Assembly: GCA_003213235.1 (NCBI GenBank)
Contig: QCNJ01000002.1
Coordinates: forward strand, 101,488 to 165,487
Source: Prochlorococcus sp. AG-424-P18
GTDB lineage: Bacteria > Cyanobacteriota > Cyanobacteriia > PCC-6307 > Cyanobiaceae
Reading direction: 5' to 3'
DNA: 64,000 nucleotides
In this document: one piece after another, positions 18,901 through 27,877 of the stretch
How the letters are laid out: each line of letters begins with the position of its first letter
Numbering within the stretch: position 1 is the first letter of the stretch
Notes under the pieces: model-generated
Database searches by the model: none
Told to the model about the DNA's origin: nothing
The model's input: the letters and a program-made list of their open reading frames with translations, nothing else
Program-made: the position numbers and the translations under genes

Positions 18901-20184
18901 ATGAAGGTAAATATTGTGAAAGAAAGTTTATTAAATCCAAATAAAAAATTTACTCTCCTTAGTGCGTTTATAACTCTTTTAAATGATCGTTTAAGTGAAA
19001 GTATACTGTTACCCATATTACCCTCTTTTGTTTTACTTTTTGACTCTAAAGCAAGTACATATGGTTTATTATCATGCACTTACCAATTAGCTCAATTTAC
19101 AGCTTCTCCTTTTATAGGAATTATGAGTGATAGATATGGAAGAAGACCTGTCACTCTTTTTTGTATTACAGGCTCAATAATTGGAATATCCATATTATCT
19201 TTTACTGTTCTTTTTAATTGGTCAAATTCAATAGCCTCTATACCATTATTTTTATTATTCTTAGCGAGACTAATTGACGGCTTAAGCGGAGGAACTGCAG
19301 CCACAGCAACAACCATTCTTGCAGATGTTTCAAGCCCTGAAAAAAGAGCAAAAACATTTGGTCTTATTGGAGTAGCTTTTGGTTTAAGTTTTTTCTTAGG
19401 TAATATTTTCGTTGTAATATTTGCAAAAAATACAGATAATAACTTTATCATCCCAGTTTTAATAGCATCAATTATTCCAATAATAAATTTTCTTCTAGTT
19501 TTCTTTTACTTGCCAGAAACAAAACCTAAGAGTGACACTAATAAACCAAAAACTATTGTTAAAAACCCTTTGAAAGAACTTTTTACAGTTTTCAAAGAAG
19601 AAAAAATTAAAAAGTTATCATTAGCTTTTTTTATTTACTTTATTGCTTTTACTGGATTGACAAATATCCTTATATTTTTCCTTCAAGAATCTTTAAACTG
19701 GACGACCAAAGCATCAAGTGGAACTCTTGTTGTAGTTGGAATCATTGCAATTATCGTTCAAGGAGGTCTAATTGGGCCTTTGGTAAAGCAATTTGGCGAA
19801 ATGCGATTAACACTTATCGGATCAGGCTTCATTCTTGTGGCATGTTCTCTTTTAATAACTGCTCCAAAAGAAAATGCGACAATTAATATTTATTCAGCTG
19901 TTTCATTTTTAGCCGTTGGGGCAGGGTTAATTACACCTACCTTAAGAGCACTAATATCAAAGAAATTAGACGTTGATAAACAAGGATCAATTTTAAGTAA
20001 TCTTCAAGGTCTACAAAGTCTTGGAGGAGTTTTAGGAATTGCAATGGCAGGAAGGGTTTATGATAGTTTTGGTCCTAAATCACCTTTTATAGCTGGTTCC
20101 GTTATATTACTTTTCATGATATACCTTATTGCAGAGGGTAAAAGTAACAATTCTTTTAACAATCAAAAATCAAAAGTTTTTTAA
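18901..20184 (+). CDS. MFS transporter, drug-efflux-like
   Basis: A 427-residue major facilitator with about twelve hydrophobic segments split by a central cytoplasmic loop rich in Lys and Pro (near residues 205-235). The motif A loop between TM2 and TM3 is canonical (GIMSDRYGRRPVTL), and a second Asp-containing loop (ARLIDGLSGGTAA) fits the DHA1/TetA-type subgroup. Substrate is unknown. The stop and the ppk start share one base (TAATG), suggesting co-expression with polyphosphate kinase, but no functional link is obvious. Confidence 0.87.
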   Translation: MKVNIVKESLLNPNKKFTLLSAFITLLNDRLSESILLPILPSFVLLFDSKASTYGLLSCTYQLAQFTASPFIGIMSDRYGRRPVTLFCITGSIIGISILSFTVLFNWSNSIASIPLFLLFLARLIDGLSGGTAATATTILADVSSPEKRAKTFGLIGVAFGLSFFLGNIFVVIFAKNTDNNFIIPVLIASIIPIINFLLVFFYLPETKPKSDTNKPKTIVKNPLKELFTVFKEEKIKKLSLAFFIYFIAFTGLTNILIFFLQESLNWTTKASSGTLVVVGIIAIIVQGGLIGPLVKQFGEMRLTLIGSGFILVACSLLITAPKENATINIYSAVSFLAVGAGLITPTLRALISKKLDVDKQGSILSNLQGLQSLGGVLGIAMAGRVYDSFGPKSPFIAGSVILLFMIYLIAEGKSNNSFNNQKSKVF

Positions 20185-22262
20185 TGAAAAGCCAGGCTGA
20201 TGTTTTTATTAATAGAGAATTAAGTTGGATTGAATTCAATAAAAGAGTACTACTTACTGGTATGGAAAAGGATTACAAAATCCTAGATAAAGTAAAATTT
20301 TGTTCAATTTTTAGTAATAATCTAGATGAATTTTTTATGGTAAGGGTAGCTTCATTAAAAGCTCAAGTTGAAGCAGGTATTACTAAAAAAAGTGTTGATG
20401 GACTTAACCCTAAAGAGCAATTAACAAAAATCAATAAAGAAGTTAAAAATTTAACTACTCTTCAAGAAAACTATGTAAATAATGAATTAAAAAATGAATT
20501 AAAAAAGCAAGGTGTAATTTTAAAAAAATATAAGGATTTAACTGAAAATCAAAAAAATTGGTGCAATAACTATTTTACTTCATCTGTATTTCCTTTATTA
20601 ACTCCATTAGTTGTTGACCAAGCACATCCATTCCCATTTATTAGTAATTTAAGTCTAAATTTAGCAGCTTTAATAAAGGATGGGGAAGATTCTAAAAATC
20701 AGTTTGTCAGAGTAAAAATACCAACAAAAAATATAAACCGATTTATACAGATTCCCAATGAAATTATTGATCTTAGTGGTGAGAGTACTCACGTTTTTAT
20801 AAGTGTTGAAGATTTAATTGGAAATAATATAAATACTTTATTTAACGGAATGGAATGTATAAATTACTCTTTTTTTAGAGTGACAAGAGATGCAGATTTA
20901 GAATTAAAAGAACTTGAAGCTGATGATCTACTTTTAGCGGTTGAACAAAGTTTGCAAAAGAGAAGATTAGGTGGAGACGTAGTTAGATTAGAAGTGGAGT
21001 CGGATATGCCAGAAAATATCCTAAAATTACTTATTGAAAGTATCTCAATACAAAAAGAATATATATATTTTTGCAAAAGTTTATTAGGCCTTGATGATTT
21101 AAATCAATTAACAAAAATTGATAGAGATGATTTAAAAGAAAATTTGCTAATTGGGAAAACTCACCCTCTATTAAAAAATTTAGATTTGCCTTTAAACAAA
21201 AACCTCAATTCTATTTTCAAAATATTAAGGAAAAAAAATATTTTGCTTCATCATCCCTACGACTTATTTAAAACTTCAGTTGAAGAATTTATAAACAAAG
21301 CGGCTGATGATCCACTTGTAATGGCTATAAAAATTACTTTATATCGAGTTTCCAAGGACTCGCCTATCATTGAAGCTTTAATGAGAGCTGCAGAAAATGG
21401 GAAAGAAGTAATGACCCTTGTTGAACTAAAAGCAAGATTTGATGAAGACAATAATATTCAATGGGCAAAACAACTTGAACAAGCTGGAGTTCATGTTGTA
21501 TATGGAGTCATAGGATTTAAAACACATACAAAAATAGCATTAATAGTAAGAAAAGAAAAAGGACGATTAAGGAATTATTTCCATATTGGAACTGGAAATT
21601 ATAACTCTAATTCTTCAAAGTTTTATACAGATTTAGGATTACTTTCAACTGATCCTGATATTGCATCAGATTTGCTTGAATTATTTAACTTCTTATCAGG
21701 TTTTTCAAAACAAAAAAGTTATCAAAAGTTATTAGTTTCTCCCTCATCGATGAGAGAGAAATTTATATTTCTGATAAAGAGAGAAATCAAAAATGCAGAG
21801 GAAGGCAAAAAAGCCGAAATAATTGCAAAAATGAATTCTTTAGTAGACCCAGAAATAATTCAACTTCTTTATCTAGCTTCAGCCTCAGGTGTAAAAATTA
21901 GCCTTATCATAAGAGGTATTTGTTGTTTATATCCCCAAAGAAAAAATTTAAGTGAAAATATTAAAGTCATAAGCATTATTGGCCATTTTCTTGAGCACTC
22001 AAGGATTTTTTGGTTTTGTAATAACGGAGATAATGAGGTTTTTATTGGGAGTGCAGATTGGATGAGAAGAAACCTTGATAGAAGAATAGAAGCTGTTACT
22101 CCGATAGAGGATTATGAATTGAAATCTAAAATATACTCACTTTTGCAAACCTATATTAAAGATGATTACTTTTCTTGGATAATGAAGGAAGATGGTTCTT
22201 ATTCGAAATATGAATTAGATTCATCGAATAATCGTTCGCAGATTGACCTCATAGAAAAATAA
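20184..22262 (+). CDS. ppk: Polyphosphate kinase 1
   Basis: PPK1 reversibly polymerises ATP gamma-phosphates into polyphosphate, relevant for a phosphate-limited ocean cell. At 692 residues it is full length. The N-terminus has the typical INRELSWIEFNKRVL and IFSNNLDEFFMVRVASLK. The autophosphorylated histidine lies in NYFHIGTGNYNSNSSKFYTD. A second conserved His is in GHFLEHSRIFWF, followed by FIGSADWMRRNLDRRIEAV. It is translationally adjacent to the MFS gene. No Pho-box is evident just upstream, since the start is embedded in the previous gene. Confidence 0.96.
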   Translation: MKSQADVFINRELSWIEFNKRVLLTGMEKDYKILDKVKFCSIFSNNLDEFFMVRVASLKAQVEAGITKKSVDGLNPKEQLTKINKEVKNLTTLQENYVNNELKNELKKQGVILKKYKDLTENQKNWCNNYFTSSVFPLLTPLVVDQAHPFPFISNLSLNLAALIKDGEDSKNQFVRVKIPTKNINRFIQIPNEIIDLSGESTHVFISVEDLIGNNINTLFNGMECINYSFFRVTRDADLELKELEADDLLLAVEQSLQKRRLGGDVVRLEVESDMPENILKLLIESISIQKEYIYFCKSLLGLDDLNQLTKIDRDDLKENLLIGKTHPLLKNLDLPLNKNLNSIFKILRKKNILLHHPYDLFKTSVEEFINKAADDPLVMAIKITLYRVSKDSPIIEALMRAAENGKEVMTLVELKARFDEDNNIQWAKQLEQAGVHVVYGVIGFKTHTKIALIVRKEKGRLRNYFHIGTGNYNSNSSKFYTDLGLLSTDPDIASDLLELFNFLSGFSKQKSYQKLLVSPSSMREKFIFLIKREIKNAEEGKKAEIIAKMNSLVDPEIIQLLYLASASGVKISLIIRGICCLYPQRKNLSENIKVISIIGHFLEHSRIFWFCNNGDNEVFIGSADWMRRNLDRRIEAVTPIEDYELKSKIYSLLQTYIKDDYFSWIMKEDGSYSKYELDSSNNRSQIDLIEK

Positions 22263-22456
22263 AATTAATATTGATTTTTACAACATTTAAAAAAAAACTT
22301 AAAATTTTAAATTTTTTTTAATTTTTGTAAAATCCACTCATATCAAGAGATTTCAAGAAATAAGCATTAAACAAAAATTTTTTGTCTTTAAAATTTCAAC
22401 GTAAAAGTAGTTTTTATTTCAATTTCAGTGCTAGCTTTTTAAAAAATCCATTATTT

Positions 22457-22462
22457 AGGAGG
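22457..22462 (+). promoter_or_regulatory. Strong ribosome binding site of the sigma factor gene
   Basis: AGGAGG lies eight bases before the ATG at 22471, an ideal spacing. It supports that ATG over the GTG at 22468. Most genes here lack so good a site, so this mRNA may be translated unusually well once made. Confidence 0.6.
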
Positions 22463-22470
22463 CCAGGGTG

Positions 22471-23490
22471 ATGGGGATCCCTCTGGAATCTGCGAAAAGC
22501 TCTTCAGATAAAAATTTTGATGAGCCAAGATTACCAAACACTGCGGGCAAATCTCGCAAATTAAAATCCAGTCTTACGACTAAACAAAGCCAAAAAAAAT
22601 CTGGCAGACTAGCTTCAGATTCTATTGGCCATTACTTAAGTAGCATTGGTAGAGTTCCTCTTTTGACTCCAGCAGAGGAAATAGAGTTAGCTCATCATGT
22701 TCAAAACATGAAAAAGTTAATAGAAATTCCTGAAACTGATAGAACCCAACGCAATCTTTATCAAATTAAGATTGGCAAAAGAGCAAGAGATAGAATGATG
22801 GCAGCTAATCTAAGGCTCGTTGTCTCAGTTGCAAAAAAATACCAAAACCAAGGGCTTGAATTATTAGATCTTGTCCAGGAAGGAGCTATTGGGCTTGAAA
22901 GAGCCGTAGATAAATTTGATCCTGCTATGGGATATAAATTCTCAACTTATGCTTACTGGTGGATTAGACAAGGAATGACGAGGGCAATTGATAACAGTGC
23001 TAGAACCATTCGTTTGCCTATTCACATAAGTGAAAAACTATCCAAAATGAGAAGAGTCTCCAGAGAATTATCGCACAAATTTGGCAGACAACCTACAAGA
23101 TTGGAAATGGCAACTGAGATGGGAATTGATCAAAAAGATTTAGAAGATTTAATTTCTCAAAGTGCTCCTTGCGCCTCCCTAGATGCACATGCAAGAGGGG
23201 AAGAAGACAGAAGTACACTTGGTGAACTCATACCTGATCCAAACTGTGAAGAGCCTATGGAAGGTATGGATAGAACTATTCAAAAAGAGCATTTAGGAAC
23301 TTGGCTTTCTCAATTAAATGAAAGAGAGCAAAAAATCATGAAGCTCAGATTTGGGCTAGATGGTGAAGAACCATTAACACTCGCAGAAATAGGAAGACAA
23401 ATTAATGTTTCGCGAGAAAGAGTAAGGCAACTAGAAGCTAAAGCAATATTAAAGCTTCGAGTAATGACAACTCATCAAAAAGCAGCTTAA
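22471..23490 (+). CDS. Group 2 RNA polymerase sigma-70 factor (RpoD-like)
   Basis: A primary-like sigma factor lacking region 1.1. Region 1.2 starts at DSIGHYLSSIGRVPLLTPAEE. Region 2 contains AANLRLVVSVAKKY, LDLVQEGAIGLERAVDKFD and the -10-recognising FSTYAYWWIRQGMTRAI. Regions 3 and 4 end with the helix-turn-helix LTLAEIGRQINVSRERVRQL that reads the -35. Length of 339 aa and a short basic N-terminal extension suit a cyanobacterial non-essential group 2 sigma rather than SigA. A roughly 205-bp AT-rich leader precedes it, room for regulation. No anti-sigma gene is adjacent. Confidence 0.93.
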   Translation: MGIPLESAKSSSDKNFDEPRLPNTAGKSRKLKSSLTTKQSQKKSGRLASDSIGHYLSSIGRVPLLTPAEEIELAHHVQNMKKLIEIPETDRTQRNLYQIKIGKRARDRMMAANLRLVVSVAKKYQNQGLELLDLVQEGAIGLERAVDKFDPAMGYKFSTYAYWWIRQGMTRAIDNSARTIRLPIHISEKLSKMRRVSRELSHKFGRQPTRLEMATEMGIDQKDLEDLISQSAPCASLDAHARGEEDRSTLGELIPDPNCEEPMEGMDRTIQKEHLGTWLSQLNEREQKIMKLRFGLDGEEPLTLAEIGRQINVSRERVRQLEAKAILKLRVMTTHQKAA

Positions 23491-23495
23491 CCAAA

Positions 23496-24137
23496 TTGAT
23501 AAAATTTACTGTAATTTTATTATATTTATTTTTAATTTTTTTAATTTCAATAGTTTTTAAAAAATATAATGGAGATAACAAAGAAATAGTCAGAAAAATA
23601 ATACATATTGGAATAGGTCCTTTAATACCAATCGCTCAATTTTTAAAAATTAATCAAAACTCTGCTCTAATTTTTACGGGAATTGTTTCATTAATGGTTT
23701 TCACCAATTACAACTATAAATTATTTCCAACAATTGAGGATGTTGAGAGAAAGAGTTATGGGACATTATTTTATTGTCTAAGTTTATTTATTTTGATTTA
23801 TCTTTTCTGGGATAAAGATCCATATGCACTAATTAGTGGATTTTTCATAATGACTTTTGGTGATGGATTAGCTGGATTAATAGGAAAAAGCTTTAACTCA
23901 AAGAGTTGGATTTTTTTTGAACAAAAAAAATCTTTATATGGAACCATAACAATGTTTTTAACAAGTTTGATAGTAGTTTGCTCAATAGGATATTCTCAAC
24001 AAAATAGTCTAAATTTAAATTATTTTACAATAGCTTTTATTGCGACTTTGCTCGAACAATTTAGTATTCTAGGAATAGATAATTTCATTGTTCCAATCTC
24101 TTCAGCATTATTTTTTAATTTTTTAATAACTAGCTAA
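23496..24137 (+). CDS. Phytol kinase / CTP-dependent polyprenol kinase-like membrane protein
   Basis: A 213-residue polytopic membrane protein with the signature of VTE5/dolichol-kinase-like CTP-dependent kinases: RKIIHIGIG at the N-terminus, SYGTLFYCL, then FFIMTFGDGLAGLIGK and KKSLYGTITMF. The likely role is phosphorylating phytol freed from chlorophyll for reuse, but farnesol or another prenol is possible. It starts at TTG 23496, five bases after the sigma factor stop, so it may share that transcript. The 3' end overlaps the convergent DAHP synthase by 8 bp. Confidence 0.78.
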   Translation: MIKFTVILLYLFLIFLISIVFKKYNGDNKEIVRKIIHIGIGPLIPIAQFLKINQNSALIFTGIVSLMVFTNYNYKLFPTIEDVERKSYGTLFYCLSLFILIYLFWDKDPYALISGFFIMTFGDGLAGLIGKSFNSKSWIFFEQKKSLYGTITMFLTSLIVVCSIGYSQQNSLNLNYFTIAFIATLLEQFSILGIDNFIVPISSALFFNFLITS

Positions 24138-25197
24138 GTGAATCGTATAAAATAGCGATTAATTCTTTTGTTGTTTCTATATCTATACATGCATCTGTAA
24201 TGCTTCTGCCAAACTGGAGATCTTCTTTTTTTAAAAGTTTTTGATTGCCTTCCTTCAAATGACTTTCAAGCATAACTCCTAAAATATTTTTTTCACCATT
24301 ACTAATTTGAGAAGCTACATTTTTTAGCACTTCTGACTGTTTTCGGAAATCTTTATTGGAATTTCCATGACTACAATCAATCATCACTTTATGGGGAAGA
24401 TTACACTGCCTCAATTCTGCTGAAATTCTTTGTACATGATCTCTTTCAAAATTTGGGCCTTTTGAACCGCCCCTTAAAACTATATGTCCATCTGGATTTC
24501 CTGTAGTATTAATTATAGAAGCCATTCCATTTTCATTTACACCTAAGAAGTGATGGGATTTTGAAGCTGACTGCATTGCATTAATTGCAGTAGTAAAAGA
24601 ACCATCCGTTCCATTTTTAAAGCCTATAGGCATTGATAATCCTGATGCCATTTCTCTATGAGTTTGACTTTCTGTGGTCCGCGCACCTATGGCTGTCCAA
24701 CTTATTAAATCGGCAATGTATTGAGGAACAATTGGATCTAGTAATTCTGTAGCAGAAGGTATGCCTCGAGTTGCTAAATATGAAAGCAAACTTCTTGCCC
24801 TTCTTAAACCAGTATTAATATCATAAGAATCATCTAGATGAGGATCATTTATCAATCCCTTCCAACCAATAGTTGTTCTTGGTTTTTCAAAATATACTCT
24901 CATAATTATTTCTAATTTATCGTTATACATTTCTCGGAATTTTTGAATATATTTTGAATATTCCTTTGCCGCCTCAAGATCATGAATTGAACATGGACCA
25001 ACAATGACTAAAAGCTTCTGATCATTATGATGCAAAATATTTTGTATCGATCTTCTTGTTGTAGATACTGTATTAGCGGAGTCGTAGTCTAAAGGTATAT
25101 CATTATGTAATCTGCTTGGAGGTATTAATGGCCGTGTTTCAACAACATGTAAATCCGATGTCTTTTCTAAAGCTGAATTATTTGATGATGTCGTCAT
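24130..25197 (-). CDS. 3-deoxy-7-phosphoheptulonate (DAHP) synthase, class I
   Basis: First enzyme of the shikimate pathway, condensing PEP with erythrose 4-phosphate. It matches the AroG/AroF/AroH class: IVGPCSIHDLEAAKEY, MRVYFEKPRTTIGWKGLINDP, GARTTESQTHREMASGLSMP and MIDCSHGNSNKD are all present. Length is 355 residues with no fused regulatory or chorismate mutase domain. Which aromatic amino acid feeds back on it cannot be told. It is divergent from acnB with 97 bp between. A second pathway gene, aroE, lies about 8 kb away. Confidence 0.95.
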   Translation of the reverse strand: MTTSSNNSALEKTSDLHVVETRPLIPPSRLHNDIPLDYDSANTVSTTRRSIQNILHHNDQKLLVIVGPCSIHDLEAAKEYSKYIQKFREMYNDKLEIIMRVYFEKPRTTIGWKGLINDPHLDDSYDINTGLRRARSLLSYLATRGIPSATELLDPIVPQYIADLISWTAIGARTTESQTHREMASGLSMPIGFKNGTDGSFTTAINAMQSASKSHHFLGVNENGMASIINTTGNPDGHIVLRGGSKGPNFERDHVQRISAELRQCNLPHKVMIDCSHGNSNKDFRKQSEVLKNVASQISNGEKNILGVMLESHLKEGNQKLLKKEDLQFGRSITDACIDIETTKELIAILYDSLS

Positions 25198-25294
25198 TGA
25201 TTAATTAAGAAATTTGAATATTTAAAAAAGCATTTATGAATACTCTCCTTTTCAATATTAAAAATAACAATAGATTAGGCATTAAACCTTACTA

Positions 25295-27868
25295 ATGAAG
25301 AATTTGGAAACATTGCTAAAAGATTATGCAGATCATGTAGCTGAAAGAGCTGCCAAAGGTATACCACCTTTACCTTTAAATGCTGAACAAACAAATTGTA
25401 TTACAAAATTATTAGAACAAGATAGTACTTACGATTCATCTTATTTACTTGATTTACTAATAAATAGAGTTCCCCCAGGAGTTGATGAGGCGGCTTACGT
25501 AAAAGCAAGCTGGCTTACGGCTATTGTTAATTCCGAAAAATATTGCAAATCAATTAATCCCGAAAAAGCAATTGAAATACTAGGAACAATGATAGGCGGA
25601 TACAATGTAAATTCTTTGGTTGAAATCCTTAAAGGAGAAAATAGTTTACTCGCAAAAAAAGCGGCAGAAGTTTTAAAAAATATTATTCTTGTTTACGACT
25701 CGGCTAATGAAATTTATGAATTATCTCACAGTAATATTTATGCAAAAGAAGTTGTAAATAGTTGGGCAAATGCAGAATGGTTCATAAATAAAAAAGTTCT
25801 GGAGAAAGAGATTACTTGTTTAGTATTTAAAGTTGACGGTGAGACAAACACAGACGACTTATCTCCAGCTGTACATGCAACAACACGCCCGGATATTCCA
25901 ATGCATGCATTAGCTATGTTGGAATTTAAAAAACCTGATGGACTAAAGATTCTTGATAATTTAAAAAAACAAAATTTACCAATAGCTTATGTTGGAGATG
26001 TTGTTGGAACGGGGAGTTCTAGAAAATCTGCTATTAATTCACTCATTTGGCATATAGGAGAAGATATCGCTTTTGTTCCCAACAAAAAAACAGGTGGAAT
26101 AATAATTGGCAGCAAAATAGCTCCAATTTTCTTCAATACTGCACAAGATTCAGGAGCTTTACCTATAGAAGCTGATGTATCTCAAATGAAAACAGGAGAT
26201 GTTATTAAAATATATCCTTATAAAGGCATTATTAAAAAAATTGAAAAAGATTCAAATACTGAAGAATTAATAAGCAAATTCGAGTTGTATCCATCAACTC
26301 TTACTGATGAAATTCAAGCTGGAGGAAGAATAAATCTTATGATTGGAAGATCTCTTACGGACAAAATTAGAAACAAATTAGATTATCAACCAAGTGAAAT
26401 ATTTACTAGACCACAAAATCCAACCGAAAGTAATGCCGGCTTTACTCAAGCTCAAAAAATAGTGGGCAAGGCATGCGGTTTAGAGGGAGTAAGGCCAGGA
26501 ATGACCTGTGAGCCAATTATGACCACAGTTGGTAGTCAAGATACTACTGGGCCAATGACTAGAGATGAACTAAAAGAACTAGCTTGTTTAGGATTTACTG
26601 CAGATTTAGTGATGCAAAGTTTTTGTCATACAGCTGCATATCCTAAACCAGTAGATCTAGTTACCCATAAAGAATTACCTGATTTTATATCTCAAAGAGG
26701 TGGAGTAGCTCTTAAGCCTGGAGACGGCATAATTCATAGCTGGCTTAATAGAATGCTTCTCCCAGATACTGTTGGCACTGGCGGAGATAGTCATACTAGA
26801 TTTCCTCTTGGCATTTCATTTCCTGGAGGCTCGGGCATTGTTGCCTTTGCTGCTGCAATAGGATCAATGCCATTAAATATGCCAGAATCTGTTCTGATTA
26901 AATTTAAGGGAGAATTATTACCAGGAATCACTCTTAGAGATTTAGTAAATGCAATCCCTCTCTTCGCAATTAAAAAAGGACTCTTAACTGTTGAGAAAGC
27001 AAATAAGAAAAATATATTCAACGGAAAAATTATGGAAATTGAAGGATTACCAAATCTAAAACTTGAACAGGCTTTTGAACTTACTGATGCTACTGCAGAA
27101 CGCTCATGCGCTGGTAGCACAATACTTTTATCCCAAGAAACTGTTCAAGAATATTTAAAAAGCAATATTTGCCTGCTAGAAAAAATGATCGAGAGTAATT
27201 ATGAAGATTCAAAATCGATTTCAAGAAGAATAAATGATATGAAAAATTGGTTAAAAAAACCATCATTAATTCAACCAGATTCAAACGCTCAGTATGAAGA
27301 AATCATTGAAATTGATTTAGCAAAAGTAACACAACCTATAGTTGCTTGCCCTAATGATCCAGATAATGTAAAAGAAATCACTGATGTTGCAAATACAAAT
27401 ATTGACGAGGTTTTTATAGGTTCTTGCATGACAAATATTGGTCATTACAGAGCAGCTGCAAAAGTTCTTGAAGGAGTACAAAATTTAAAAGCTAAATTAT
27501 GGATTTGTCCACCAACAAAGATGGATGAAGAAACTCTAAAAGCTGAAGGTTACTATAAAATTTTTGAAGATTGTGGTGCAAGGTTAGAGTTGCCTGGCTG
27601 TTCTTTATGTATGGGAAATCAAGCCAGAGTAGATGAAGGTTCCGTAGTATTTTCTACTAGTACAAGAAATTTTGACAATAGACTTGGCAAGAATGCACAA
27701 GTCTTTTTAGGCAGCGCTGAATTAGCAGCAGTTTGCGCACTGCTTGGCAAAATACCTGAAGTTGAGGAATATCAGGATATTACTAAAAATAAAATTAATC
27801 CATATTCAGATGAACTTTATCGCTATCTTCAATTTGATGAAATACACGATTTCAGCTTGACAAAGTAA
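25295..27868 (+). CDS. acnB: Aconitate hydratase B
   Basis: Bifunctional aconitase 2/2-methylisocitrate dehydratase of 857 residues with the AcnB domain order: N-terminal HEAT-like domain first, swivel domain next (DGETNTDDLSPAVHA), then the catalytic domains. The [4Fe-4S] ligands are a Cys within VMQSFCHTAAYPKPVD and the pair in GCSLCMGNQ. The substrate-loop segments GTGGDSHTRFPLGISFPGGS and GSCMTNIGHYRAAA are intact. It feeds 2-oxoglutarate production for nitrogen assimilation in cyanobacteria. The ClC transporter gene starts 9 bp after the stop. Confidence 0.97.
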   Translation: MKNLETLLKDYADHVAERAAKGIPPLPLNAEQTNCITKLLEQDSTYDSSYLLDLLINRVPPGVDEAAYVKASWLTAIVNSEKYCKSINPEKAIEILGTMIGGYNVNSLVEILKGENSLLAKKAAEVLKNIILVYDSANEIYELSHSNIYAKEVVNSWANAEWFINKKVLEKEITCLVFKVDGETNTDDLSPAVHATTRPDIPMHALAMLEFKKPDGLKILDNLKKQNLPIAYVGDVVGTGSSRKSAINSLIWHIGEDIAFVPNKKTGGIIIGSKIAPIFFNTAQDSGALPIEADVSQMKTGDVIKIYPYKGIIKKIEKDSNTEELISKFELYPSTLTDEIQAGGRINLMIGRSLTDKIRNKLDYQPSEIFTRPQNPTESNAGFTQAQKIVGKACGLEGVRPGMTCEPIMTTVGSQDTTGPMTRDELKELACLGFTADLVMQSFCHTAAYPKPVDLVTHKELPDFISQRGGVALKPGDGIIHSWLNRMLLPDTVGTGGDSHTRFPLGISFPGGSGIVAFAAAIGSMPLNMPESVLIKFKGELLPGITLRDLVNAIPLFAIKKGLLTVEKANKKNIFNGKIMEIEGLPNLKLEQAFELTDATAERSCAGSTILLSQETVQEYLKSNICLLEKMIESNYEDSKSISRRINDMKNWLKKPSLIQPDSNAQYEEIIEIDLAKVTQPIVACPNDPDNVKEITDVANTNIDEVFIGSCMTNIGHYRAAAKVLEGVQNLKAKLWICPPTKMDEETLKAEGYYKIFEDCGARLELPGCSLCMGNQARVDEGSVVFSTSTRNFDNRLGKNAQVFLGSAELAAVCALLGKIPEVEEYQDITKNKINPYSDELYRYLQFDEIHDFSLTK

Positions 27869-27877
27869 TCATGGACT

